DNA of 64,000 nt from Dermacentor variabilis (taxonomy: Eukaryota; Arthropoda; Arachnida; Ixodida; Ixodidae), in the NCBI RefSeq assembly GCF_050947875.1, contig NC_134571.1:224760024-224824023 (forward strand). The letters are read 5' to 3'. The position numbers and the translations under genes were made by a program. Numbering within the stretch: position 1 is the first letter of the stretch; every line of letters starts with the position of its first letter. Positions 22,150 through 32,699 of this stretch are shown here, piece after piece. The notes beneath the pieces are model-generated. The model was not told the origin of the DNA. It worked only from the letters and a program-made list of their open reading frames with translations, and did not search any database.

Positions 22150-22670
22150 CAATGACAGACCAGCTTGTCTGCATGGAAAGGTATTTCTGGGATGCCTTTA
22201 TCCACAAACAGCTTGTCTTATCAGTATTTTTCGATATGGAAAAAGCATATGATACCATGTGGTGTTTTGGGATCCTTCAGGATCTTTATGGAATAGGTAT
22301 TTGTGGCAACTTACTGAGCATTATTGAGCGACCTGTCTAACAGAATGTTCCGTATTAGAGTTGGAAACGTGCAGTCTCGACCATTCACACAGGAAACGTG
22401 TACCGCAAGGTGGAGTGCTGAGTTCTACGCTCTTTTTTCTAAAGGTTAACTCCTTATAGACAAACTTATTGCACACTGTTTCACTTGGTTTATGTGGAAG
22501 ATGTACAAATATGTTTCAGGTCGTGTAATCTTAGCATCTCCAAGAGACAGATACAGCTTGGCCTGAATAAACTTCTAAAGTGTGTGGATGAAAACGGTTC
22601 TAAATTAAACCCTCAAGATAAGTGCATGTGTTGTATTTTCAAACAAAAGAGGTGTATTACCAGAACCCAC
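22150..22670 (+). pseudogene. L1A copy A reverse transcriptase remnant
   Basis: RT motif A is clear, VFFDMEKAYDTMWCFGI, matching VFFDLEKAYDTTWRYGI in the copy F ORF2. A thumb-like stretch, DENGSKLNPQDK, follows before a pogo-like element interrupts at 22671. The YVDD box region is degraded to WFMWKMY. Not functional. Confidence 0.75.
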
Positions 22671-22672
22671 TA

Positions 22673-23439
22673 CAGTAAACTCTCAGTTGTGCGAACGTCG
22701 GTTTATCGAATATTTCAGAATAATGAACTTTTTAAAAACTCCTCGACAGTTTTCTTATATATTCTATGCAAAAATGTTTCACTTAAACGAATTTCGGAAC
22801 AGTTAGTATTTCAGTTTAATGAACTCGCTCAGAGGACCAAGGCTTATTTTTAACAAAATTTTGCACCCTGCACTGCAGGCGCAACCGATGCCCACCCTCG
22901 TCAAACCGCCGCTCCAGCGACAATGTAACGTCGCTGGAGCTACAGCGCCCCTGGGGCAAAGCGGCGGCACGGAAAATGAATGGCAATGAGGCATGGCCTC
23001 CGAGATCGCCGGCACAAAACAAGCAAGCATGTAATCTCAGAGGCCATGAACAAAGTAACATAGCTGGCGCTTACAACGCCGCCAGAGCAAAGCGGCGATC
23101 TGTCACACCACAAACCACGTGGTGTGTTTTTCTTTCTGACTGGCTAGTCTTGGCATGGTCGTCATCTCTTTCTTTCCAGTCTCGTCGGTTCCGCGTGTGC
23201 GCAGAAAGGCAGCATTATAACTGTTCTGAACCTTGTACTTGTTGATATGTACAAATTCCATTTCACACATTTCTAACACTATGGATGCCATGTCTTTTGC
23301 TCCATGAATTGCACTTCAAACTTTTGACTCTGTATGCTATGTCTTATGTTGGTCTAGTGAATATTCAGTTTAGTGAACTTTCAGTTATGTGAACTATTTC
23401 CTTCAGTCCCTTGAAGTTCACTCAAGTGAGAGTTCACTG
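22673..23439. mobile_element. pogo/Tigger-like nonautonomous element 1
   Basis: The ends CAGTAAACTCTCAGTTGTGC and, read inward from the right, CAGTGAACTCTCACTTGAGT agree at 20 of 24 positions over the full repeat. The flanks are TA (22671-22672 and 23440-23441). The interior has a perfect hairpin CTCCAGCGAC/GTCGCTGGAG near 22911-22938 and no transposase. Confidence 0.8.
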
Positions 23440-23498
23440 TATTGACCACAATGGAGAACAAATATCGGTCAGCCTAGAACACAAATATTTAGGTATTA

Positions 23499-24877
23499 CA
23501 GTCGAACCCACTTATAACGATATCGGTTTTAACACTGTATCGGTTATAACAATGAGAAGCTGCTGCACCGCCAACCTTTGTATGTTTTCCGTGGCGAAAT
23601 AACCCGCTTACTACAATGCCTCGATGCCGCATTATCAGTTATAACGATGAAGTCTGGCTGCTGGGTGTCAGAGCCGAAAGGTAGGGAAGTGCGAAATCCT
23701 CGAAAAGAAAAAGCAAAAAGAAATTTGAGCCAGTGCATGATGGGCCACTGCTTCAACAGCCACTGCACTCTCATTTTCCAGCCATCTACGTGCACCTCTC
23801 TCTTGTCGCCCTTCCACCCCTCCAACACGAATGGGCTGCACCTACAACTCTAAGCCACCCCACCCTCCAAAACACGAATGGACTGCGCCAACTGTGCTGC
23901 TCGCAGATTACTCGCATGTTGCTCGCTGGCTCCTCATTCAGTGCAGTTCTGCAAACAGCTTAATCACTCGCATCCGTTTTTGTTGGTTGCATGGAAATAG
24001 TCCCTGGCAACGTGGTTTCTCAGCCTCGTTTGACCAACGGTAGGTTTGACTCGCTGCCAAAATGGAAAATGGCTGATGCACCTGCTTATCATCGGCAATG
24101 CAAGACGTTGCCAGGGAAAAGAAAGCACACAGCTGTATATTTGAAAACTAAGTGCTTCTAACCAATGAGGCAGTCGTCGCGAACGTGCTTGCATCAGATA
24201 GCGACAGCAATGTCGGCAGCGATGATGCGGTAGGGCAGGCTGCCTCAACGTTGTCCTCACAGGAGGCCCAGCAGATGATTTAGTTCCTCCGGGGCTTCAT
24301 TTTCGCGAGGAACCTTCTGCTGCACTACGTGGAGCACCTGGATGCCTTGGAGAAGGATGTTGGCAAGCTTCGTGTAAAGCATGCAAGGCTGACGGACATA
24401 GGGTTTTCTCGTGCAAGCCAGTGGGAAGTACGTGGCGCAATGCTTGTGGCGATCTCTCTTTAGCATTTTTTTTTTTGTTTTTCAAGCTGACAGGCTGCCG
24501 TGGCAACCTTCTCGCAATTTTCAAAGACCCCCTTTGGGGCCACCAAGGCAATTCCTCGGCAGTGCTCGCACATCGCTTGCCACCCATGACACCCTCGTTG
24601 CAGTTGTTATAGCAGCGCCACTCTTTAACGCCGACAGCCGCGACTTGTTACACGCGATTCGAGCGCCCAGGAAGCAGTTAAACAAGTGAACGCAATCAGC
24701 AGTTGGATGGAGGAAGGAAGGAAGGGGCACTGGGCCTCCCTACCATTATAGTTTTCTCGCATCAGCTCTGCCATCCCCCTACTTTGATTTTTTTCATGCA
24801 ACCCGGTTATAACAATTATCGGTTATAACAATGCAATTTTCGTGGCTCTTGAATATTGTTATAATTGGGTTCGACTG
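23499..24877. mobile_element. pogo/Tigger-like nonautonomous element 2
   Basis: The inverted ends CAGTCGAACCCACTTATAAC and CAGTCGAACCCAATTATAAC agree at 23 of 25 positions over the full repeat. The flanks are TA (23497-23498 and 24878-24879). GGTTATAACRAT is repeated near both ends (about 23541, 23636, 24806 and 24822), plausible transposase-binding sites. Length 1,379 bp without a transposase. Only 55 bp of LINE separate it from the other pogo-like element. Confidence 0.85.
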
Positions 24878-24879
24878 TA

Positions 24880-26290
24880 TCTTGGACACAAAACTTAATT
24901 TCATTCCCCACTTGAAATATATTAAGGTGAAGTGCCTGAAGACTATGCACCTACTTAAGCTGCATTCTCGAACAACCAGGTGTCTGCTTAGGCTGTATAA
25001 GAGTCTAGTACGATCACACCTCGATTGCAGAGCCGTGGTGCACCAATCCGCACTGAAGAGTGCTTAAAAATCCTTGATCTAGTCCACAACCACGGTATAT
25101 GCCCGGCAATAGGCACCTTTAGGACAGACCCGGTGGAAAGTCTGTACATTGAGGCCAACGAATGGTCCTTACATCTATGCCGAACATATCTAAGCTTCTA
25201 CTTTTTCAAAAGTAAATGGGATAACAAGCACTCATGTCATTCAACTGAGCTCGACTTGCCTTTTGCCAGACTTCACTGTAACTGCCCATCTGTTCGTGCT
25301 CCTCTGTCTCTGTGCTTGGAAGAACTGGCAGAAGAAACTGGCATTCCCCATCAAGAAACAGTCCTAATGACTCCCATCTCTCTTGCTTCACCTATCCAGT
25401 GTGATGTCCTTTGTCGCAATATCAAAACACACGCCTGAGGCGTATATACCTTCACACTTCCTAAAACTCCAGGCAAAGTACTCCTGCACAGAATTGTATA
25501 CAGACTCTTCCAAGTCTACCTATGGTGTGGCTTATGCAGCTTTTGGACCATCATTTTCAACGTCCGGTGCATTAAATGCGAGCACGAGCATTTTTACAGC
25601 GGAGGCATATGCAATCCTCTCTGCTGCTAAACATATAAAGCAAGCGAGTATAATAAAGGCTGTCGTATTCACAGGCTCATTAAGTGTTGTTAGTGGCATA
25701 TCGAGCTTACAGAAACACAAAAACTCTGTCCTTAATTACCTCTACAACTTTCTGTACTCAGTGTACATGTCCAACCAAAGCGTTGTTCTTTGTTGGGCGC
25801 CTGGCCACAGAGGCCTGGAGGGCAACGTCACTGCTGATGAAAAGGCTACATTTGTAGCTTTTTGTGATTAAAACATTAATACTATACCTGTACCTTCCAC
25901 AGACCTTAAGTCATTTTTACGACATAAGCTACGGAAATATTGCCAGAGGCAGTGGGACACTCATGTGTTGAACAAACTACACTTAATCAAACCAAAAATA
26001 GGAAAGTGAATCTCTGAGAAAACGACAACAGGAAGTACTGCTTTGTAGGTGAAGAATTGGGCACACCTACAGTACTCACTCCTATCTCCTAACCGGAACT
26101 AACCCTCTGACATGCAGTAGGTGTGGCAATAAACTTGCAGTCCTTCTTGTTCAGTGCCTCTCAGTAGAACAAGAGAGAAAAAAGTACTTCCCTTCCTTAT
26201 GCCGTCATAATATACCTCTTTACCCAGCACCCTTCTTAAGGAATGACCCTTTTTTAATGGTAAAACATTGAAGTTCTCAGCAGAAATGAA
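24880..26290 (+). pseudogene. L1A copy A C-terminal half with RNase H remnant
   Basis: After the second pogo-like element the LINE resumes with LDTKLNFIPHLKYIKVKC and SLVRSHLDCRAVVHQSA (end of the RT domain). RNase H follows: ELYTDSSKSTYGVA with the first Asp, TAEAYAILSAAKHI with Glu, a degraded third motif (FTGSLS where TDSLS is expected), and CWAPGHRGLEGNVTADE with His and Asp. A Cys-bearing tail, NPLTCSRCGNKL, follows near 26100. Stops and frameshifts interrupt it. Confidence 0.8.
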
Positions 26291-26483
26291 CACAGCGGAA
26301 ATAATTTGGCCAGGCTATCTGTAGTATAGCATCTCCTTGGATGCTGTGTTACTCATTTTGCAACTCATTTTCTCATCCAAGAACAACACATTGCCAGTGA
26401 TCACCAAGTATCATGCTGGTCTTTGGCCACTTCTGGCCTTTGCACCAATAAACAATGTACATCAATCATCATGCCGCCTTCAT

Positions 26484-27590
26484 CGTTCCATTGACATCAT
26501 TCCTTCATAATTCCATACAGTCATCCTGCCGTTATAATCGTGAATCACCTTAGCGAGAGACGGCCATAGCAAAGTGGGCCAGTCACGGAGGCAATGCATG
26601 TTGCATGCGGCTGAAGCAATTGAAATCTTGGAAGGACCACTGCAGATTCTAAATGAAGGTGTCTTAGGCAATACGGGGTGTCGCTACGTGGTCGCTATAT
26701 TGCTTGAAAGCTACCTGTACTAAGTTGGATAGTCATCTTAAGATGGATTCTGCCTAAATTCTTTCATCTACATGTTGTCACTAAAATACTCTGCTCAACA
26801 TTGTTCACAGGTTATTAAGACCTCGCATTGCTAGAGGCAATCGTGTGCAGGCAAGAAATGGACGATGCAATGTTCGAATGGAGGTAGCATGTTAAGGTGG
26901 CTGGGAGTGTCGGTGAAGGATGAATTTCAAGAGTGGCAAGACACCACAAAGTCCAATCAAAATGGTGAAGAGTTAGAAATATATTTGCATTGCAATGTCA
27001 TTGAAAAGATTGGAAACTATTTCAATGGTGGGAGACTTGCTGCAAGAACATTCCCCAGACTGTCTTTAGTTGTCCAAAGTATCCTCTGTAGATTTTCGGA
27101 AGGAGTTGTCGATGTGCCGTTTCGTCTTTAATGTAAAAACAAAAATGAAATAAATGTTAAAGAAGTTCTTGGAGTGGTAGCAAATAAATTCTGGAATATT
27201 CAACCACAAATTAATTTGTTAAGGCATAGTGCAACTAACTACTGTTTTTTATTGTTTTTCTTTGCTATTCGTTCAAGGAAGTTGAATATTCTGCTGTAGT
27301 TAATAGTGCAGTTCGTTCAACTAACTAAATTTAGATTTGCAAGTCTCCATTTTTCTTACATAAATACTTAAAGCCTCAGCAGATGCTGCAAAGTGTGCAA
27401 CATTGGTGAGAGGGATGTAAAAAAAGAAACACAGTGCAGAAAGTCTTATTCTGTCAGTGCATTTTTCTTTTCAGTGTTATTTTTGCACATTAAGTGGCCG
27501 AACATATGTGTTAACAGCCTCTTGTATGTTTTTCTAGCAATAGATGGGTTCCCTGTGAATTTACACGATCAAGCAAGCATATCATCACAG
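26484..27590. other. Region between LINE copy A and Penelope-like elements
   Basis: Simple TCATC-type sequence continues to about 26530. A frame at 26865-27131 is noted separately. The remainder, AT-rich with mononucleotide runs, holds nothing I can name. Confidence 0.45.
26865..27131 (+). pseudogene. Possible hAT dimerisation-domain remnant
   Basis: The frame contains EELEIYLHCNVIEK followed after about 14 residues by FPRLSLVVQSILC. This spacing and wording resemble the hAT C-terminal dimerisation domain, where a Glu-Tyr-Leu segment precedes 'FPRLS..A..IL'. No transposase core is found upstream. The call is weak and could be chance. Confidence 0.3.
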
Positions 27591-27839
27591 CAATGGGCGA
27601 GTTGGTAGATTAACATTGTTACATATATTTGCAGTGCAACACAGACCAGGGACCAAAAAAGGATGACATGAGCGCTGACAGCCGAAAGGTTATTGCTTGA
27701 CAAATTGGTATAAACACTTCGGTCATGTGGTGCATACGAGATATGCAAGGGTGCCAAGAAATCGGGCCATTAAAAAAAAAAGTTTCTTTTTTTCTTATGC
27801 AGCGAAATAGACATTAGGCTAACATATGAGGCGGAATCT

Positions 27840-28110
27840 ATGTGCATGTCATATGCCTCCACTATCTCTTGTCTTGTTTGATTTCCATTTTGAACAGCCC
27901 TGTAGTTTGGTGAAACAGGGGTTCACGTTGGCAGTGCCTGCAGTGTTGTGGTCAGGTTTGAGCTTGTAGAATTCCTGACAGCATCGCAGTGCTCTCTAAG
28001 GTGAATATTTAATTAAGCAGTGTCCAGTCTGTCCGTAGTACACTTTGCCGCACGATAGCGTTATTCTGTACTATCGACACAGGACAGCCTGCTGTGTGTG
28101 CTAATCTGAC
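27840..28110 (-). pseudogene. Penelope GIY-YIG endonuclease remnant, copy 1
   Basis: Minus-strand reading in shifting frames gives CGKVYYGQTGHCL-like text and LSGILQAQT, parallel to VYAIPLLCGKVYYGRTGHCL and LPSGILQTQIW in copy 2. The domain nicks DNA for Penelope insertion. Frameshifts split it. Confidence 0.65.
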
Positions 28111-28279
28111 ATGAGGTTGTTTATGCCTGCTGAGGTTTATTGTCCAGATTACACTTCCTACTTAATTTATTTCTTGCAGGAAAGACAGCTCATAACTTAT
28201 ATTTATTAGTGATTTTCTTCAGTCCATGGCCCATCTGGTGTGTGTAAAGACTAATGGCTAACTTCTTTTTGGTTCTGCT

Positions 28280-29730
28280 ACTGAAGGGGATCACCTTTCT
28301 TTATCTTTTCTACAAGCCCTTCACGAATGGAAATAATAGTAGATTTAGGAAAACCAAACCACTCTTCTCTAGTCAGCTTAGCTGTTGCGAAAAACTGAAA
28401 TTGGCAACACAGTGACAAAAATCTCGGAAAACCAAACCCAAACATGTTGCAGCTACACCTCCTTTTTTTTTTTTTACTAATTTTGAGTGTGCTGATAAAT
28501 AATTCATTATTGCTTTGCATGCTGTAAGGTTGTACTGCCAACAAATGTGATGCGTGTTGAATCTCAACTTCAAGTCTAAAAACTGAATTTCATTATTAGA
28601 TGGCAACTTATACGTGAAGCCTAGACCCAATCCCTCGTCATTAAAGGTAGCATGAATATTATTCACTTTTTCTAGACCAATTTGCAATTGTGTAATCACT
28701 AAGTAGTCATCAACAAACCTGAAGAATTTAGCCAATGCTGCTGTCAAGGTACTCAAGTCTCTGGTCTACCTTACCGAGGAAGAGCTCACTTAAAATTGGC
28801 ACTACCTGAGAGCTGATGCAGATTCCCTCCCTCTGGATGAATGCTTTTACATCCGAAACAACAAATGTTGTGGCAAATAAAACACCAAAAGCTCGAGAAA
28901 CAACTGTACTGGCACGCCACATTCATTCCTGAATTTTAACTTGTCGTTTCCTGTAATGCATTCTTCAACTGTCGACATCAGCTGGTCTTGTGGAAGGGAA
29001 TAGTGTAAGTCTGTGATCTAAACGCTAAGGGCAGTGCAATGTCGACGCTCGCCTGCGCGTATAAATGTTAACGATCTCATCTGAATTCACCTTGAATGGG
29101 TTTTCTACACATAGCCCTGTGAGGTGCCTCTGTAAATATCTAGAAATGACATGCTGCCAAGTCAGATGTAGCCTTTTCATCAGCAGCGACGTTGCCCTCC
29201 AGGCCTCTGTGGCCAGGCGCCCACCAAAGAACAACTCATTGGTTGGACATCTACACTTGTCATTTTCTTCAACCTTCATTGTAACAGATCTAATTGTAGC
29301 TATCTTTTCAACGGGATTCAAATATGATTCCTTGTAAAAATTCAGTCTTAGTTTTAGAATCTCCAAGTGCTTATTTGGGACAGTGATGTCTGTCAACTTG
29401 AGCACTTTGCTTGCTGGCATCAGTGTTTCCTCTGGGGGGGCGGGGGTGCACGCCAGACATTGCTCCGAAGGAACTCTAACGTAGGCTGGCTCGTCCTGGA
29501 CCACTCATACAAATGACACTGCCATTGCCTTTCTTTCTGAAAGCCACATGTCACCTTGAGGCAGTCTCTCAGCAGTTGGCTTGACTTATCCATTACAAAT
29601 GCAGGATCCTGCACATTCTTCTGGGGTGGCCTACCGTAGTGCGTAGTCATCCACACAAGGCCAATAATTCCTTGGGGTAAGTTCCTCAGTGAGTATGCCA
29701 TGAGATTACTCTTGCATTTCACTCACATAT
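28280..29730 (-). pseudogene. Penelope-like reverse transcriptase, frameshifted
   Basis: Penelope RTs resemble telomerase more than LINE RTs. On the minus strand, in order: an N-terminal region with KVLKLTDITVPNKHLEILKL; DLHYSLPQDQLM (first Asp box, about 28990-29020); FIQREGICISSQVVPILSEL; the active-site box FFRFVDDYLVI (about 28690-28725); and IQFLDLKLRFNTHHICWQ plus SAHSKLVKKK, both typical of the family. Several frame changes between blocks abolish function. Its distal 3' neighbour is the GIY-YIG remnant. Confidence 0.8.
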
Positions 29731-29824
29731 AGCTACTGTTGTGGCCAAGTAGGCAGTGTCATGAAGAACTTCATTAAAGACAGGAAAGGCAGCCCTTAAA
29801 GAATAAATGTACTGAATCAACACA

Positions 29825-30295
29825 GCAAGTTGGGTGAGTGTGTAGGTTAACATTTTTACATATAGATGCAGCAGGGCACGGATGAGGGACAAGGAAAAGA
29901 TGACATGCTGACTGAGTGCTGACTGACAACTTCAAGTTTATTGCTTGACAAATTATAAACACTTAGGTCACGTGGTGTGTATGAGGTATGTGAGGATGCC
30001 GAAAAATCAGGCCATTAAAAAATTGTGTTTCTTTTTGATGCACACTAAGCAGAATCTGTACGTGTGATATGCTACCTCTGGGCTTGTTTGATTTCCATTT
30101 TTGAACAGCACTGTGGGTTCGTGAATCAGGGCGTCACGTTGGCAGCACCTGCAATGTACAGCCAGATTTGAGTTTGTAGAATTCCTGACGGCAGCTGGGT
30201 GTTGCTGTCACGCCGAACATTTAAGCAGTGTCCAGTCCGTCCATAGTACACTTTGCCACACAATAGGGGTATTGCATATACCACCCCTGCTGACA
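29825..30295 (-). mobile_element. Penelope-like retroelement 2, endonuclease end only
   Basis: A minus-strand copy truncated at its 5' side. It keeps the GIY-YIG domain and the 3' tail, homologous to copy 1 from TTAACATTTTTACATATA onward. It abuts LINE copy B at about 30295-30318. Confidence 0.75.
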
Positions 30296-30300
30296 GTTGG
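30126..30300 (-). pseudogene. Penelope GIY-YIG endonuclease remnant, copy 2
   Basis: VVYAIPLLCGKVYYGRTGHC is a clear Penelope-type GIY-YIG start: the two Tyr-centred motifs are 'VYAI' and 'YYG', and the CGKVYYG-TGHC block is characteristic of Penelope. It runs to LPSGILQTQIW, after which the frame decays. The reading is open at its upstream side into unrelated sequence, so the element is 5'-truncated. Confidence 0.75.
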
Positions 30301-30379
30301 AGTCCGCAGGACTTTTTTTTATAAGACCTGTGGCGTCTCATGGTTGGGCTCCACGGTGGGTGGCTGGCGTTGCTGCCCA

Positions 30380-31330
30380 AAACTGGATAGTTCCTTTCCC
30401 AAACTCCCTGATTGTCCTCAGAAATGAGGGCCCACCGAAGATGTACAGAAATTTTTCGGCTGAAACACTTAAATCTTTCCTTGCTATCAAGTAATTCACT
30501 CTTGAAAAAGCGGGAAAGACAACAAGAATGATCTTGCCTTTCCTCGTTTCCAAATGTCTAACGCAAACTATTGGCCCAGGCTATATGGCATCGAAACTGC
30601 CAAGTGGTGAACTCCTCTTGGAACCTCATGGCAAAACACAACATTAAAAATTACACAACCTAGTGTCTTTCAGGGACATATCAGTTTGTCACCCCACACT
30701 GCATCATGAACATCGCGGTGTCATTTCCGATGATGATTTGGTGGAACTGACTGAGAATGAAATTATGGAAGAATGGAAAGAACAAAATGTTATCAACATT
30801 AAACGAATCGAAATGAAGTGTGACGGGAAAGAAATCAATGCTAATCACCTAATTCTCACATTTCGGTTCCAGTATGCTGCCAGAAACCATCGAGGCAGGT
30901 TACGTCAACATCAGAGTAAGGCTGTACATCCCTAGCACTTTCAATTTCTTCAAATGCCAAATGTTCGGCAGCAGTTCACAAAACTGCTGCAGACAGCTGA
31001 CCTGTGCTAAATGCAGTGCACACGAACATCCAGCTGAATCCTGCGAAAACGCTCTACACTGTGTAAACTGAGATGGGAGCATGCCACATACTCGTGGTCC
31101 TGCCCATCTTGGAAACGAGAGAAAGAAATCATGGCAATTAAAGTGAAAGAGAACTATTGTTCAAGTAAAGCCCAGAGGCAGGTGTTGTACCTGCCAACGA
31201 ACAGCTTTGCAAAAGTGGTGCTTAAGGGGCAACGGAAAAAGAGATGGACACAAGTTTCAGCCAAGTAGTGCAGCCAGCACCTAAAGGGTAGCAGGCTTCT
31301 CTTGACCACTCCTAAAAATGAAACCGCACA
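30380..31330 (+). pseudogene. L1A copy B gag (ORF1) remnant
   Basis: Fragments parallel the family gag: FVTPHCIMNIAVSFPMMIWW-type text, then in frame DDDLVELTENEIMEEWKEQN and VINIKRIEMKCDGKEINANH, then the zinc-knuckle stretch QLTCAKCSAHEHPAESCENA. Multiple frameshifts and stops. Confidence 0.75.
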
Positions 31331-31459
31331 TTCCGAGGCCCGAGAAGGGCTACGAGATATGTCTGTTGCCTAAACACACAGCACACACCTCCGTTTGAAT
31401 ATAGGAACGCAAATAGCTCAATGAAACATCAGGGGTCTTCTTCACAATCTTTATGACGT

Positions 31460-32158
31460 TGTGAAGAAGTATTCACAAAGTACCGAGCGCAAGAGCAGAC
31501 GACATTGCGGCCGGCCTCAACAAGAGGAAAAGAAAGACGAGGGAGGCTCGTGCAGCGAATGAGAAAGGGGCTCGCACAACGGAGATCGTTGGAACGCCGG
31601 CACGACTAGGGCCGCCGGGCCTACGGAACCCACATCTACCGGTGAGGTTCACTTGACCGGGCGTCCGTCTTCGGGACAAGGAAAGCCTTGGGTCGTTGTA
31701 CGGCACGAGACCCCGGAGTGGCCTGCTGACATCTTGGAACCCGCTTCTACGTGCGAGGTTCGGGTGACCGGGCGCCCGTCATCGAAACGAGCGCCTCGGG
31801 CCGTCTTTTTTGCTCGAGACTTCGGAGTGGCCTGTTCCCGACTACGGAGCTGTGGACCGTCCGCCTTTTCCTGCCCCGTGCTGCTGCGTTTGCTCTTCCA
31901 CGCCGGTCATCACCCTACCAGCGAGTCTCCCACCTCAAGGACTCTACGCCTCACCACATTCCGGACTTCAACTGCAACCTCGTGAGACTATTTTTTTCCT
32001 GTTTACGAACAACCGTGTTTGTGTGGGGCTAGTTTAAGATATTCTGTGTGTTTACGTGCCGTCTAATATAATTGTCGTGTGTTTGCTCATCATGCACCGT
32101 CTCCTCCATCTTCCTCGCGTCACACGCTTTGCAACGTGACGATCCTAACCACATCACA
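31460..32158 (+). mobile_element. Probable solo LTR, 699 bp
   Basis: It begins TGTGAAGAAG and ends ACATCACA, with flanking GACGT (31455-31459) and GATGT (32159-32163), a 5-bp duplication with one mismatch. It splits the LINE codons 'NLYDV' and 'DVKEL' cleanly. An internal imperfect tandem repeat of about 107 bp is marked by GACCGGGCGYCCGTC and CGGAGTGGCCTG. No internal coding domain, as expected of a solo LTR. Confidence 0.7.
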
Positions 32159-32339
32159 GATGTCAAAGAACTCATTCGCAATTTGAGTCCCAGGGTGCTG
32201 TGTGTTCAGAAAATACTCCTCAAATACACACAGTTTTTCTTTGGCAATATTCCATTTTTTGTAAAGATCACGATGATGCAGTTACATTATCTGGCGATGT
32301 GGCTGTTAGCTGATAGAGGTGTAGCTTGCATGCCCCTAG

Positions 32340-32690
32340 AGGCAGTTGGTGTCTGTGGTGAAAGACGACGACGATGGCTACTACACATGCAGCATGACGC
32401 GGAAAAAAAAAAGAGCTTGAGGGTTGGTGGCGGAAGCAAAAAAGAAAGAAAAGGAAAAGCAAGACACGAGGTGAACGGGAAGCTGCAGCCAGGAGGGCCG
32501 ATCGAACAAGGGCCGAGCGAGGTTTATGGAAGGAGTCCCGAGAGGGCTACCTGGGTGTACCGCTAGGCAGCCTCGAGACAGGTTGCGAGCCACCGAACCG
32601 AGGTCCTGCCCGTGTTCCATGCCTGGCCGGGTCCTGAGATCTTGCAGTTCCTGTGCACTCAGTATTCTGGTGCTCTCACAGTTTACGAAG
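32340..32690 (+). other. Sequence upstream of Gypsy element 1, unassigned
   Basis: GC-moderate DNA with an A-run at about 32402-32411. It may be the 5' untranslated part of the Gypsy element, but no LTR or primer-binding site could be identified. Confidence 0.4.
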
Positions 32691-32699
32691 CCTGCACAA

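Larger units (their letters stand above)
19342..26468 (+). mobile_element. L1A-family LINE copy A, 7.1 kb with nested insertions
   Basis: The target-site duplication TCATGCCGCCTTCGT (19327-19341) matches TCATGCCGCCTTCAT (26469-26483), 15 bp with one mismatch. The 5' end CCCTGCAGGGACGTCTGC corresponds to the 5' ends of copies at 57963 and 58961, so this copy is full length at its 5' end. Gag, reverse transcriptase and RNase H remnants follow in order, all degraded. A gap between gag and the middle of the RT, near 22110-22150, is an internal deletion. Nested inside are a TTAA element, an RTE fragment and two pogo-like elements. Confidence 0.9.
27590..29815 (-). mobile_element. Penelope-like retroelement 1, degraded
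   Basis: The minus strand encodes a Penelope-type RT (28280-29730) followed by a GIY-YIG endonuclease remnant (27840-28110), the family order. Its 3' end (near 27590-27760) is similar to that of the second copy at 29825, sharing TTAACATT, GATGACATG, TTATTGCTTGACAAATT and GCCATTAAAAA. Boundaries are estimates from this comparison. Confidence 0.75.
30318..32340 (+). mobile_element. L1A-family LINE copy B, partial
   Basis: It starts in the LINE 5' UTR (GGGCTCCACGGTGGGTGGCTGG, as at 58437), continues through gag and enters ORF2 at about 31417. An insertion at 31460-32158 interrupts it. ORF2 resumes at DVKELIRNLSPRVLCVQ (about 32159). Similarity ends near 32340, where the Gypsy region begins. Confidence 0.8.

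Noticed and set aside
24715..24745. GGAAGGAAGG simple repeat as a separate element
   Set aside because: Short microsatellite within the second pogo-like element, with no boundaries of its own.
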